Shown: positions 1-13,262, counted from the first letter of the stretch. The stretch: 64,000 nt of DNA from Siphlonurus alternatus (GCA_949825025.1 OX463785.1:22755971-22819970); one strand, 5' to 3'. Notes: generated by a model not told the origin, from the sequence alone. Numbers and translations: made by a program.

Positions 1-1883
1 TACTGAAGTGTAGTATTTTTGAAATTTCTAATACCTCAAAACAAAGCTTTCATCCCCCGAATGATATATGGACGCTTGATTTGAAATTTCGGGAAAGTGA
101 GAGAATTTTCTACTTTCTTATTTATTTATTTTCTAAAAAGTGAAATGTTCGGTTTTGACTCATAAAAATGAGTACAAATTTAATAATGTAATCATAAATA
201 ATGTAATAATACAAATATTTATCAATTTAATCAGGATTAGTTTATATTTAAAAATCTTGCATTTCTGATTTCTTTTTTTAATACATCGAATTATTGATTT
301 TTTTATGTTATATTTATATCTGAAAAGTTCTTTATTTCTCATAACATTGATATAAAAAAGAGTATATTTTTGCTGTTATAAGCAAATATATTCTGATTTT
401 TTTTTATCATTATATGGTTGATGGAATCATGTCATATGGTCGTTGAAAATTGAGTAACAAATTTTTTTTTTTATCTACATATACTTTTGGTAGATAGAAG
501 GTAACTCTATCTTAGTAACATGGGAAGTCCATAAAATGCAACAGCAGTAAGCCAGAATAGTATAGGAAGCTATTTCAGCATACTAGAAAACACCGTATTG
601 TAAAAAGAAATCAAGATTATTATAATATAAGGTACATACATAATATGATATTTCTTCAAAATCTATCATTCCTAAACTTGAAATCGTACATTTAGTTAGT
701 TCGTATTCAATTTCTGTTATAAAATTTAGAAATTTCTAATTTAATTGTGGACTATTTAATTTTTGTAGTACCTCCTTTTATAATTTCCCTGGATTAGATG
801 TTCTCTTATATGGGGCTTGTTGTGGATATAAAGTTACAGACTTTCAGATTAACTTCACTGCCCCCCCTCCCCCCACACACATTCACGTACGAGTAGTGAA
901 GGTTGTTTTTTTTTTTTCGCTCGATATTTGCTCTTTTCTGTAAAAAATAACAAATTTTCACCTCTACTTTTTTTTTAATATTGAAGCATTGTCAATATTT
1001 ATTAATGACAGAAATATTTTATATTAATGTTTTAATAAAATTCTCACAAAAATTGGACATATTTTTTTTATTGTTGTTTACAGGTATGTCAAAAATGATT
1101 GACTTTTTTTACGTTGTCAAAGATACAAAATAAATTTACTAAATTTTTAATTTGATGGCAATTTAAATTAATGTCAGTTATTCAGCCAATTTCCAGTATT
1201 TTTACCAATGGTCGATAAAGTGATTTTTGCTTCTAAATATTTGCTTCAACAATTTTTGTATACATTTTACTGTATATATTTTTTATTATAGCTTAATTTT
1301 CTACACCTAATGTCTATAAGGAAATAGTTCAGTAGCTGAATCCTGCTATAACAACATATTTATTTCATTCCACTGCAAATGTAAATGACTAAATGATATA
1401 ATAAATATAAATTAATTCTAATTATTACTTCCCCACTATTGTATTTTTTCATTGTTATAAAGCTATTCATTTATATTAAATGTATTATATTGGTGTCATT
1501 TTTCCCCTTTTTCAAATCAGAATTTTATATTTTTAATGTTAAATTATCATGTAATAGTTTTAAGTTAATATTTAAGTTAATGGTGATCATTTCTCGTAAC
1601 AAATACATATAAATCTGGAGTGTTATTTATTTCCACAATCATAGTGAACTCCCAGTCGGGCAATTTAAGTTGGCTTTTGTAATAAAATGCGCGGAGAGTA
1701 ATTTCCCATTTCGATGTAAAACTCTCCTAAAATACTTTCCAGCTAAAATGCAACAATGTTGCCATTTAACCCAGTTAATTTCTTTCGATATAAATAAAAT
1801 GGAAAGTATAAAATTGTTTCGTGGTATATTTTATACTTTATGGTACTGGGAATGTTATGTAATATATTTGATTTTCTAATTGA
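1..1883. other. AT-rich non-coding left flank
   Basis: No gene, RNA or repeat is recognised here. The open frames are short, low-complexity and dominated by A/T codons (K, N, I, F, Y, L), as expected by chance in such AT-rich DNA. Confidence 0.6.
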
Positions 1884-2225
1884 AGTAATGGACAACATAC
1901 GTGAAAAAATTTTATTGCAGAAATGAATAGAGGGTACCAAATTATGCTACTCTGAATTTGTTCAGATCTTTTTGAGACCCAGAACTATTTTTAAATAATT
2001 ATTGAAAGTGCGGCCACGCCCCCTGGAGGCGTCAATAGACGTCCAGTCTCTATCCTTTTTATTAAGGATTCAGGGGTGACAACTGAAATCACAGGACTTT
2101 CAATAATTATTTAAAAATAGTTCCGGGTCTCAAAAAAATCTGAAAAAAATCAGAGTAGCATAATTTGGTACCATCTATTCATTTCTGCAAATAAATTTTT
2201 TTCATATGTATGTTGTCAATTGAAG
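1884..2225. repeat. Foldback (palindromic) MITE, family A, copy 1
   Basis: The two halves are inverted copies. The left arm carries TGCAGAAATGAATAGAGGG and AACTATTTTTAAATAATTAT; the right arm carries their reverse complements. The non-palindromic centre (about 2010-2090) is short and relatively GC-rich. Other copies are at 6452-6775, 13908-14238 and 22255-22565. No ORF. It fits a non-autonomous foldback DNA transposon; the autonomous partner is unknown. Confidence 0.75.
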
Positions 2226-2625
2226 CGTTAATATTTTAAGGATTTATGATTAAAAAAAAAAAAAAAAAATCAGCATACCTTCCATTATGCAGAATTTTGG
2301 TAAAAAAGGGAATTCAGTACATTTTTAAAATATCTAAATTATATAATTACAATTATAGAAGCATTAAATTAACTTACATTTTTTTTTAATTTTTCAATAA
2401 TGTTCATTGTTGTTTTTATACATAGATAACATTCTATAAATAAAGTGTATTAGATTCTACCTGAATGGCTTTTAGGTTGCGTTAATCCTCAGTAACTACA
2501 CATTTTACAAAAGAGAAGAAAAACTTTACATACATACAGGGACGTAGCCATTAGTCAAATCAGCAACGTTTTTCAGAATAAAAAAAAATATTAATAATAA
2601 ACTCCATTGATTTGTATTTCGGTAA

Positions 2626-3028
2626 GTTAAGGGTTATAAGGTAACATGAATCAGCTGCTTTTTTTTAGACCCATTTGATTAACATGTAGACTTTAGCAAA
2701 TTCACAAATATTCTGAAATAAATTTAAGAAACAGTTTTTAGTACCTAAAAGCCATAGAAAAAAATTTCAAGACAATTATTCGAGCCGATTTTTGTTAATT
2801 AAGATTTTAGTTTGGCTCTCCATGGGAAAGCCCTATGCCAAAAATTAAAAAAATTAATTAAAAAATATCGTCTCGAATAATTGTCTTGAAATTTTTTCTA
2901 TGGCTTTTAGGTACTAAAATCTGTTTCTTACATATTTTTCAGAATTTTTGTGAATTTGCTAAGGTTTACATGTTAATCAAATGGTTCTAAAAAAAATCAG
3001 CTGATTGACGTTACCTTACCCTTAAGTC
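2626..3028. repeat. Long foldback repeat, second family
   Basis: Arms of about 190 nt face each other. AAGGGTTATAAGGTAACATG near 2628 pairs with ACGTTACCTTACCCTTAAG near 3008, and TAGTACCTAAAAGCCATAGA (2739-2758) pairs with TCTATGGCTTTTAGGTACTA (2898-2917). The loop centres on about 2820-2840. It shares no obvious sequence with family A. It looks like a non-autonomous foldback element. Confidence 0.7.
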
Positions 3029-3442
3029 AACCTTCACTTATAGGCTTTAGAGGCATTTAAAAATAGTCTTAGAATAAACCAATAACATTTACCCTTATAG
3101 AGTAAAAAAAGTACTCAGATTTAACTTAATGAGGAATATAAAATATGAGTTTTTATGTAATTATTTTTGTCATGTAACGTAAACAAGCACAAAGAGAAGT
3201 GTAAGGTCCAGGGGTGTTAACGGTTAGATGGGATGCTAAATTGGTAGTATATACAAAACCACACATATACGGTAAAGTTTCGAATTATCCAAAGCAAGAA
3301 ACTAAAATATAGCAATGATGTTTGAATTAAGATGAAATTTTATTATGTAAGATGAGAAAATGAACCTTATGTTAGTGATAATGAATTGTTTCATCGAGTA
3401 ACGCTGTGGTGATGGTGTAGTGTGAATGGTAGAGCTTGGTGT

Positions 3443-3662
<220 letters not shown>

Positions 3663-3665
<3 letters not shown>

Positions 3666-4890
3666 GGATGGAGGAGTAAAGGGCGGAAAGGAGAATTTGA
3701 AGGCAGAAGATCTATAGAAACTAAAAAGAAATGGCATGGAAACAGAAGTCGGAAAAGAAAGAAACCATAGAACCATAGGAAAAAGATTTGAACCGAAACA
3801 GAAAAAAAAAAAAAAAAAAAAATAGAGTTTTGAAAGTAACTTCTCTTCAGCTGCTACCATCGCTGGTGTTGTGCGATATGTGCTGGAAATTACAGGGGAA
3901 GATAGGAAAGTCAGGCTAACTACAATAGATTTAAACTTCAATAAAATCAAGTTCCAATGTAATTTTATATGAAAATAGACCTTATTTGTTGATAAATCTA
4001 TAGGAAAGTTGGGTGTTCTCTTGTTTCTGTGTCGTGGGTTATAGAAGATCGAAAAAGGCTTGCTGGACCCAAGTATGTTATATTGTAAGGTACATCTACA
4101 AATTCAAACAAGGGTGTGGGTATATAACATGATTTCATGCAATTTGTGTTGATTGGAATTTAACATTAAAATGATGGAATCTTATGATTACTTGTTGATG
4201 GATAGTAATATTCGTATGAAACGTTGTCTATACAATAGGTCAGCACAATTGTACATTTATATGTTATCTCATACAAACTGACCGAATAGATAACTAGCGC
4301 TAACAAAACGTTTTGGTTTTTGACAAATTTGTATTAAAAATATTTTAATTTTAAAATTGCATCTTATATTAAAGTTAAATAATTTTATATTTAAATATTT
4401 TTAATTTAATTTTGATAAAATAATTTGTTGTTTTTGAATTTTAATATCAAATTGCAGCAAAATATTGTAATTTCGAAACAAATCTTATACTAAATAAATA
4501 ATAAATTTACATATAAAATTTAAAAAGTCTGAAATTGATTTATCATGAAAATAAATTTCACTGGTGTGAAGATGCTGTCAAGCCAAAAATAAATGGCTGG
4601 CGAAAGTCGTTAAATATAATACTTCTTATGATCTGTTATAATTTTGATATTATTACTTTTATTCTTTTTTAGGTATTGTACTTTGCAAATTAGTTAAAAT
4701 TAAATGTGTACTTCAATAATGCATAGTATATTTAACTTAAGATGAAATATAAAAATTAGTTTCAATTACGTCCTCACTTTAGAGCAATGTGATTTATTGT
4801 AAAAATACATGAAATGATTTGCTTCGACATAATTAGAATGAAAATTTTCAAGCAAGGGATGTTTTGAACGAAATTCGGTGGTGATCCAAC
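3663..4890. other. Non-coding, AT-rich
   Basis: No gene or structured repeat recognised. A poly-A run of about 20 lies near 3803-3822. Confidence 0.5.
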
Positions 4891-4894
4891 CTTT

Positions 4895-5150
4895 GATATG
4901 ACGTCACAGATTTGACTTGACTATGACGTCACAAATTGATCGTGACGTCGCAGTTTGACCATGACGTCACAGTTTCATCAGTTGACTCCGACTTAGGGCC
5001 CAATTCATGGGTGACGTAACATCAACTCAAGCAGCGGTGATCGTGACGTCACAACTTGACTATGACGTCACAGCCTCTTCAGATGACTCCGACTAAGAGT
5101 CCAGTTCACCTCACGGACGACATAACATCAACTCGAGCAGCGATGATCGT
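4895..5150. repeat. TGACGTCA-rich tandem repeat
   Basis: Two and a bit copies of a 101-106 bp unit starting with GATCG at 4938, 5039 and 5145. Five perfect TGACGTCA palindromes lie at 4899, 4924, 4962, 5044 and 5063, with variants TGACGTCG at 4943 and TGACGTAA at 5012. Each unit also contains GACTCCGACT and CATCAACTC. TGACGTCA is the consensus binding site of CREB/ATF bZIP factors; any regulatory role here is inference. Confidence 0.7.
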
Positions 5151-6272
5151 TTGTGTGCACTCTACCTTAAGAGAAATCCCTGACTTTCATTTCGTCCTCC
5201 GCTAAACTAATTGTTTTTCCCTTGATCTTAAACTTGTAGTTAAGGTGTGGAATTCTCGTCCAATTTGTAACTAAATTTCAATGTACAAACTTTTGCAAGT
5301 CTTCACAGCGTTTAATTGTTTTAATTTTTTACTAGCAAAACAAAACAAAATTAACAACTTATAAATTATTTAATTTTTTATTATATTAATTTAAAAAATG
5401 TAATTTTTTTTGTTAATATAATATACAATATATATCATGTATAATATTTTTATTGTAAAATAATTTTTATAAATAATAACCAAAGCCTGGGAACGTTAAA
5501 TGTCAAACAGTAATAACACAGCATCATGTAATTTTTGTGTAACTTCAGAGCTTATTTCTTATCAATTTCAAATATAAAATATATTGTATGGTAATCAAAC
5601 AATTTGAATCAGCGGTAAAAGTTTTTTCAATAGTGAAAAATATTGTTACTAAAACAATTTATTAAATATATTTTCTTTTATTTTTATCAATATTTTCTAA
5701 CGCCGATGTTATCAGCAGCTATCTTTCGTATTTGGAACTTAACTTTGAGGGCTCTTCTCATCTTATCGTGTATTTACCGGAGATGTATTGTCAGAAACTT
5801 GAAACGAACATAAAACCTCTCTCTCTCTCTGAATTGCAGTAAACTACTTAAATGTCATAATACTTCTAGTTTCTACAATCGATATCAAAGCCAATTTTCA
5901 CATCAGCACTTCAAGTTAGATGCTCTCATTTGATCAATACGATAAGTTGTTTTGAAGACTATAATATGACGGTGCTTCATACGGATCAGTAGACGACTGA
6001 TAATATTTTTCTTATAATGTGTTATTAAATATTATAATTTGTTAACACCATTATAACATGTTACTTTTTTGATGTTGTAGATACTGTATAAAGGTAGATT
6101 GTAATTAAAATATTATTTTTTAAATATGTATAGAATTGATTCATGACAAGAAATTAGAAATATTTAATAGGCAGTATACAGTGGAAAATATACAGAAAAA
6201 TTAATTAATATCAAAATTTAATTCAAATTTTTTTAGTACTGCCAAAAGTACTCTAGTATTCGTAAGATATTT
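5151..6272. other. Non-coding, AT-rich
   Basis: No gene or strong repeat recognised. Confidence 0.5.
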
Positions 6273-6451
6273 TTAGTTGAAAAATTACGTCTTTAACTCA
6301 TCCTTTACACGTCTAAACCTGTTCTTATTACGTATTTTTACCTAAAAATACATCTTAATTCTTCCTTATACAAAGTGAGCATGTAATCGAGACAGTATTT
6401 AATGAGATGTAATCTTGTCTTTTTTTCCCCCCCCCCCCTTAAAAATGGTGT
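6273..6451. repeat. Interspersed repeat, family B, partial copy
   Basis: Contains the family hallmark: a TTGAAAAATTACGTCTT edge followed by CTCATCCTTTACACGTCTAAA and a centre near TAAAATGGTG. Similar copies lie at 12818-13030, 20022-20300, 47285-47520, 52990-53215, 53727-54110, 56985-57215 and 61755-61975. Confidence 0.6.
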
Positions 6452-6775
6452 AAAATGGAGTATTGTCCTCAATTTTTTTTATTGCAGAAATCGATAGAGC
6501 GTGCAAATATATGCTACCCCGATTTTTTTTCAGATTTTTTAGAGCCCGGGAACTATTTTTAAAAAATTATTGAAAGTTATTTTTGTGACGTCACGAGACG
6601 CCGCTCCTTAAGAAAATGATAGGACTTGCCGCCGCGTGACGTCACAAAAAAGACTTTCAATAATTTTTTAAAAATACTTCCCGGGCTCTAAAAAATCTGA
6701 AAAAAATCAGGGTAGCATAACTTTGCACGCTCTTTCCATTTCTGCAATAAAAAAAAATTGATGACAATACTCCAT
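6452..6775. repeat. Foldback MITE, family A, copy 2
   Basis: Best-preserved palindrome of the family. The arms TGGAGTATTGTCCTCAATTT and AAATTGATGACAATACTCCA pair, as do ATTGCAGAAAT and ATTTCTGCAAT. The centre contains GTGACGTCAC on both sides (near 6585 and 6637). It lies directly against a family B repeat, so it may have inserted into it. Confidence 0.8.
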
Positions 6776-8070
6776 TGGAGGAAATTAGATGAGGGGAAAT
6801 AAAAGATTAAATTTATTTCCGAGATTGTTATACTGATATTATGTTGTCATATTTTTATAATTTATAATTGTTTATTTTATATATATTTCATTATGTGATA
6901 ATTTTTTATTTGAATTCTCATACCATAATATGTAATAGCAATAATTAAAAAATAAATACATCAGTGCATGAAGAATATGATTAAAATTACTTAAATAAAA
7001 TCATTACAAATAATTCTCATATGATCCTTATCAGATAATACGATATTCAAAGGATAATTAGCACTGTCTAAATATTAACATGTGTAATTCAAACTCATAT
7101 TGTTATATTCTGAACATCAAGTGACTACTAAAGCCACAGTTTCAAGTCCATTGTTATTCTCTAGGCCTGTGGTTTAACATAACAGCTTCATTAACATACT
7201 TCAGAGAGCGTAATTAATTATATAATTAACGTCCAAGTTAAATATGTGACGTCATAGAATTTGATGCTCTATTAGTAATGTAATATTTAGGACTTGTAAT
7301 TGATATAATTATATATTTATGAAAATAATGACTAAGGGAAAGTTAGCAGACTCAAATTTAGTTAGTAAATGGTAACTTGAATACATTTTAACAATTAATA
7401 TCAGTTACTTCGAGTCATAATATATACAGTATAGGATATTTTTGTCAGAAGGAAACATTTAAAAATTGGAGAATGTTTCAAAATTTAATCGCTTATGGAT
7501 TGAGTAACTTCAACGGAGGGAGTTTTTTCACAATATATAGCTCAATTTCTTTTTTCTATATGGCTCAATGTTAATTAATTTTTTCAACTGATTAGAAATT
7601 TCCACTATAATTATTCTTTGTCAAATATCGGCCAAGTCCCCTGCAGTAAGTCTCATTAAAATCAAGATCTGAATTAAGATTCATTCTCAAAAATGTAGTG
7701 GAAATACACAAGTTCAATAAAATTCATGTGAATAGATGCTTTTCAGTTTATTTGTTTTCGAATTGTCACTTTTGGAGAGGCTACATTTGTTTTAACTTAC
7801 AGAGTAAAAAGGTGTGAATATAAATTATTAATAAACGTTAAGATACGAACATAATTCAATCTGTAATTATTTTATTTATTATACTGGATATTACATCCGC
7901 CCGATAATAATTTCATCTGATTTGCCATTTATTGAATGGCTATAATGGCATATTGTTCATGTTTACAGAATTTAAAATTAATGATTTTAAAATCTTGATG
8001 AATTTATATTTCACTTAATTACATATTCTATTATTTTATTTACTTTAATTGATATAAAACAAGTGCATTG
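6776..8070. other. Non-coding, AT-rich
   Basis: No gene or strong repeat recognised. Confidence 0.5.
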
Positions 8071-8436
8071 ACCGGTTCTCGTTAGATCACCGAAGTCAGG
8101 CTACGTCGAGCGTGATTAGTACTTGGATGGGTGACCGTTTCAAGTAAAAAATACGCTGCTCCCTCCCTGGGTTAAATTCATCTCGCTTTCCACCCAGTGC
8201 AGTGATGCACTTGTGTGTGGTTCCCCAGGCTTTGGACATCGCTTTGGTCCATTGAGAAAAAGTAGAGGTGTCCGTCCTGACTGAGGTTTTCCACGGTTCC
8301 CTCAGTCTCACCTCAGTGAATGCTGGGACGCGTAACAGGCCGTGGCATCTGTTCCCTACCTTATCCCTACCCATTACCCCGCCGCGAGCTGTAAGCTCTT
8401 AGGGGTGTACCCTTGTAAAAAAAAAAAATAAATAAA
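8071..8436 (+). mobile_element. 5S-rRNA-headed SINE
   Basis: The 5' part (about 8085-8143) closely resembles the 3' half of 5S rRNA, with GATCACCGAAGTC, GTACTTGGATGGGTGACCG and intervening CGTCGAGCGTG. This region of 5S rRNA carries internal pol III promoter boxes. A GC-richer body follows (TTCCCTCAGTCTCACCTCAG, GAATGCTGGGAC), then a poly-A/AATAAA-like tail at 8418-8436. SINEs with 5S-derived heads are known as the SINE3 type. A minus-strand open frame of 92 codons inside it is not considered a gene. Confidence 0.8.
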
Positions 8437-9010
8437 CATTTAAAAATTACAAAATATTTTGTATATTTTACTGAACTATTTTTAACAAAGTTAGTTATGA
8501 AAATGAAGTAAATTTTATAATAAACTCTCATATTTGATCTAACGGTTGGAGTCTGCTGTTTATTTACAAACTTTCTTAATAATGTTGCGGCTTTTTATGT
8601 TGTGGTTATCTGCATGAAAGGAAAATTCTTATTTAACAAAATTTAGCATTTCCAATACAAAGAAAAAGATGAAAGAAAAAGTAAAACAATGGAGTGAAGC
8701 CTCTTTTTTTTTTTTTCCTTTATAAATAATTAAGATATTCAAAAGAGAAGCATAAAATGAGCATTGTTCAAATTTCTAACTTTGTGTTTTAGCATATTAA
8801 AATAATGTTATGCGTAGGAATTAAAACAATCTTGTTCTCCCTTTTCTTGTATTTTCTTTAAAAATGAAATTAGCATTAATAATTAAATATATTTTAGCAT
8901 ATTTTTTATACGGAAAGGTATCATACGTATTAACATAATGCTAGTTTCATATTTGGTAGCTTTGCTAATTAAAATTTTGCTTATTAAAATAAGGTCATAA
9001 AGAGGGAAAA
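8437..9010. other. Non-coding, AT-rich
   Basis: No gene recognised. Confidence 0.5.
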
Positions 9011-9011
9011 G

Positions 9012-9435
9012 TGCCAAGTCGAATTGCGGGAAGAGATTTTTTGTAATCAACATGGCTGCCATACGATTTTGAAGCAAGTGCGCTTTTCTCGCGCCTTCAA
9101 GCCCCGCTGAACATTACTCCATGTAAAACCACCTTAAAGGTGTATTCACATGATTTTTAACATGCGACGGGATGCGAATAATGCGCATTTTTTAGTAACA
9201 TAAATAACAATGGCACTGTTCAATCATGGTTGAATAATGGATGCGATATGACGCAAAACGAAACAATATGACGAAAACCCAAACTTCAAGCAAATTCGCC
9301 TCTTTGCGGTGACGAAATATATTTTATGACGATAAAAAACATTGTCAACAAATATGGCCGCCATATATTTTTAAATCAAGTACGCAATTTTCGTATTGAT
9401 TCGCCTAAAAAATCTACACATGTAAATTTACCTTA
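9012..9435. repeat. Diverged two-unit direct repeat
   Basis: Two related blocks about 300 bp apart. The first has AACATGGCTGCCATACGATT, AAGCAAGTGCGC and CCACCTTAAAGG; the second has ATATGGCCGCCATATATTTT, AATCAAGTACGC and TTACCTTAAAG. The bases around them are CpG-richer than the flank. Probably a degraded mobile element of unknown type. Confidence 0.45.
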
Positions 9436-9973
9436 AAGCTTTATTATATTGATTTTTTTATGTAAGCTTTGTAATATTATATTTTCTAATCACTTAAAAA
9501 TATTATAATCATATTAAATAAAGTATAAGAACAAATGATATAAAAATTAAGTACACAATTTGATATAAAGTATGAATAAGTTTCAGTGAAAAACAATAAA
9601 AATAAATTCTTTTGATAGTGAAAATGTAAGTCTGTAGTAAAGTTAACACTTTCTATCTAAAAAGGTAAAAAAGATGAAAACATCATTATATATTGTCTCA
9701 CTTTTATAACACGGTCATGTGTTTTTATAGCTTTCACAGACATTTAAAAAAAAAAGGTATAAAAACAATTTACACTTACGTTATAAACATTGTTCTAAGA
9801 AAATTGCTTATTTATTTTTATACATTAGAATTGTTCATCAATGTTGTTTCAGAAGGCACAATGTTATTTTACTGAGATTGCGTAACACACCAAAATAAAG
9901 CGTATATGTAGCAGTTGAAATGGATATTATATTATACATTAGGGTGCAGTTTCATACGTGTTTGTGCTCGTTT

Positions 9974-10205
9974 GAATGGACAACGTACATGAAATTTTCT
10001 TTATTGCATATTTGAATAGAGGACTTCTAGTTATGTCAAATATATTTTCGAACCCTAAAAATCATGGGGAAAGACGCTGTGATGTCATAATGCAAATATT
10101 TAACATGCAAAAATAGTGAGAGACGTTGTATAACTATGATGTCACAGCAGATTTTGAGGGTTCAAAAAATCTGAAATTTTTTTCAATATAGAACTTAATA
10201 TGCAT
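9974..10205. repeat. Diverged foldback element related to family A
   Basis: Starts with GGACAACGTACATGAAATTT and TTTATTGCATATTTGAATAG. The centre has GACGCTGTGATGTCAT and TATGATGTCACAGCAG in inverted relation, and the copy ends in ATCTGAAATTTTTTTCAATA. A similar layout is found at 55660-55930. Confidence 0.5.
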
Positions 10206-10675
10206 TAAAAAACTTCATTAGCATTTATATTGAAGGCATTAACCCTAAAATTTAACAAAAAGGGGTAGCTGAAGGACAAAATTGAAGGGTAGTTTAAGAA
10301 AATTTGAAGAACTATCCTTGTTATAAGATGGGGTGAAATTAAAATAAACAGAAGGAAAATTTTTAGTATTGTGGATTTGAATTTTTTGATGGTGTCGTAA
10401 TTAAAGTTCAATAATATTACCTTAATTGTTGCAGTTTATTTAACCACGGGTGTCAGTTTTGATGGAAATTCTTACCTGTAATCAAAGAAACAGAAACATT
10501 GTTAAAAAAAATTTGTTTAAAATTATAGAAGAACATTACTATAACTACATTATACATTTCGATATATGTAAATTATTAATAAATAGCACACAAAAAGAGA
10601 ACCCAAAAAGTCTCAGCAGAAGTAATATTAATCAGTATGAATAAAGATATGTTTTTAATTTTCTATAAGTATTTT

Positions 10676-10965
10676 ATCGAAGTGTGGTGCAGTGCTTCTG
10701 ACAAATGACCAAAGCCAAGCAACGCTAAACATATTTAATTGTTGGATAGGTGACCATTGTCTATGTGTTTCACTCTCTTTTACACTATGTGGTTTTGGAA
10801 CATTGCATTTATGGTTCATTGACAAAAGCTCTAGCGTCCATCCTAGCTGAGGTTTCCACGTTTCTCTTAGTCACATTAAATGCCGGGATGGATTGCAAGG
10901 ACGTGGCAATCCTGCTCTAGATGAAACCACATAACGCAAATTTGAGGGTTTCGGAATGTAATCAA
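10676..10965 (+). mobile_element. Degraded 5S-headed SINE
   Basis: Head residues GACCAAAGCCAAGCAACGCT and TTGGATAGGTGACCA match a decayed 5S-like head. The body CTGAGGTTTCCACGTTTCTC, AATGCCGGGATGGATTGCA and GACGTGGCAATCCTG matches the body of the copy at 8071-8436 and the inverted copy near 44530-44800. Confidence 0.65.
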
Positions 10966-12817
10966 TAATAATACGTTGTTCAATTTAGTGAATATTATAT
11001 AGAAGTACACAATTGTGTATTGATAAAAAATACATGCTTTTAAAACTCCCTTTTTATCAAATTATTAATTAAGTATAATTAATTTTATACCCTACTTCTC
11101 GATGGTATATTATTAATATAGAAAAAAATTAAGATATACAAAAAATCATGTTAAGTATACACCCTTTAGCTTTTTTTTTTTCCAAGAAAAAAAAAACATA
11201 TATTTTTTTCTCACATCCTTTTTCTTTTCGTTCCTAAGAATGTTAATAAATAAAATGAATTTGTGATGAAAGTTGATTGAAAAAAACACGGTGCTAAAGG
11301 AGAGAGAGGAAAACATGGTACTAGGGAGAGATTTTGTTAGGGGTAGAATGATGTATCAGTTAAGTTTGTTGGATAAAGAATGGCTAGCACAAAAAAAAGG
11401 GGGTCCATGCCTTTTTTTTTTTTTAGAGGTGGGGGTTGTAGAAAAGAGTTGAGGGTTAGATCGAGATGAGACACGTAGAAGGGATGATAATATCGAAGAC
11501 AAAGAATTTTGGGGGTGGAAGAAAGGGGTTGAAAGTGTCTTAGCATCGCTTCAAGGCGTCAATTACAAAGAAGATAAAAGAACAATGTTGGCACATAAAA
11601 ATAGACATCGTTATCTGCAATTGAAAATCATGATGCTATTTCATTATTCAAGAATTCCTTACTTGTATTTTAATATAAAAAAGAAGAAATTTACATAAAA
11701 GTAGCGTTTATTTTCATTGATCAATAACATTTTTCAATTGAAATTATTTTTATTCTTCTAATTCCAATTACATTTATGCATTAATGACATGACACGAGTA
11801 AGACACGTTCAAAGACATAAAAAAAATATATTGTAAATATATTGAATGATGGCTTCAACAAAATAATAATTATTATGGAAAATATTTTTAACTAATTATT
11901 TAAAATTTTGATTTTCATAAATTTTTTAATGATTTTTCGTAAATTCTTATTAAGTTTTCTGCATGGAACTATTCTGATTATTTCATTTGATCTTTTCTCA
12001 AAATTTATTTTAAAAATTTATTAAATTTCACTTCTTCTACATATTATATTATAGCAAACATCAAGGACTTAATATTACTATTTCTGAGTTACAATGACAA
12101 TTGAATTAGAATTTTATTTATAATAATTGTGTTATGATTATTACATTTTTACAAAATATACATATTTATCTGCATTAATTTATAATATTTTTTCTTTTTA
12201 AATATTGCTTTCATTTAAAAAATTAATTTTTTTAAATATATCAAATAAAATTTTTACACATGAAATTATTATTAAAAAAATGTTTAAATATAAATTAAAA
12301 ACAAGATAGTTATAAATCAAAAATCAAATCAATTGTACGGAGAAAATTTATAACAGTGTTAATAGTGAAAATGAAAACAACTTAGCTCCAGAATCCTTAG
12401 GACATTTCAAGTATAGTTCGTATATAGTTATGTTGAAATCTTAGAAATTTCCAAATACAATTTTGAGTTTCATGCGGCTTACTTCTAGGAATCTCAAAGG
12501 AATATTTGCTTGCCGTCTGAGATATTGAGGTATCTACTTCCCGTAGGCGGTTCATCACTCTGCTGTGCTCTTTGACTACGCATTGATGTCAAAATATTTG
12601 CCAAAGAAGACCATTGCTTAAACACGATCCAGCTTTGTTTGTTGTCATTCAGTACAAGGCTTTTTTTATCAAGTCGTGAGTCACTTCATGAAATTTGAGA
12701 ATTTGATGAAATTCAATAAAAAAAATTGCATTGAAAGTGTTGGTAAATTTGAAAATCTCGCAGAAATGGGTCTTGATCGTCCTCTCAAGGAGTTCTCTTG
12801 ACTCCCTAGTTCCCTAG
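10966..12817. other. Non-coding, AT-rich
   Basis: No gene recognised. Poly-T/poly-A runs occur near 11173-11205 and 11411-11425. Confidence 0.5.
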
Positions 12818-13262
12818 TTGAAAAATTACATCTTCAACTCAACCTTTACACGTCTAAAATTAATCTTATAACGTCTTTTTACCTCTAAAACACATCTTAT
12901 TTCCTCTTCGCTCAAAGCGAGGATGAAATGAAGATAATATTTCTAATATTTTATGCTCAAGACGAGAAAAAAAAGACGTAATCTCTTCTTTTTTTCCTCT
13001 AAAATGGTGAAAATAGGAGGCAAAAAAAAATAGAGAAGAGCTGAAAATTTGAACAAATTCAGAGTATCATATTTTGTTACCCTCTATTCATTTCTGTAAT
13101 ACGAGGGAAAAAGACGTAATCTCTTCTTTTTTTCCTCTAAAATGGTGAAAATAGGAGGCAAAAAAATGAGAGAATAGTTGAAAATTTGAACAAATTCAGA
13201 GTATCATATTTTGTTACCCTCTATTCATTTCTGTATAATAAAAAATTTCATGTATGTTGTCC
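12818..13262. repeat. Family B repeat with a 137-bp tandem duplication
   Basis: Starts with TTGAAAAATTACATCTTCAA and CGTCTAAAATTAATCTTAT as in other family B copies. From about 12963 a block of about 137 bp (AAAGACGTAATCTCTTCTTT through TACCCTCTATTCATTTCTGT) is repeated in tandem, with the second copy at about 13104-13235. The end of each unit resembles an arm of foldback family A. Confidence 0.65.

Noticed and set aside
8085..8143. 5S rRNA gene
   Set aside because: Only the 3' half resembles 5S rRNA and it is fused to a SINE body with a poly-A tail.
8096..8374. 92-codon minus-strand ORF
   Set aside because: It lies antisense within the 5S-headed SINE, whose GC-richer sequence lacks stops by chance.
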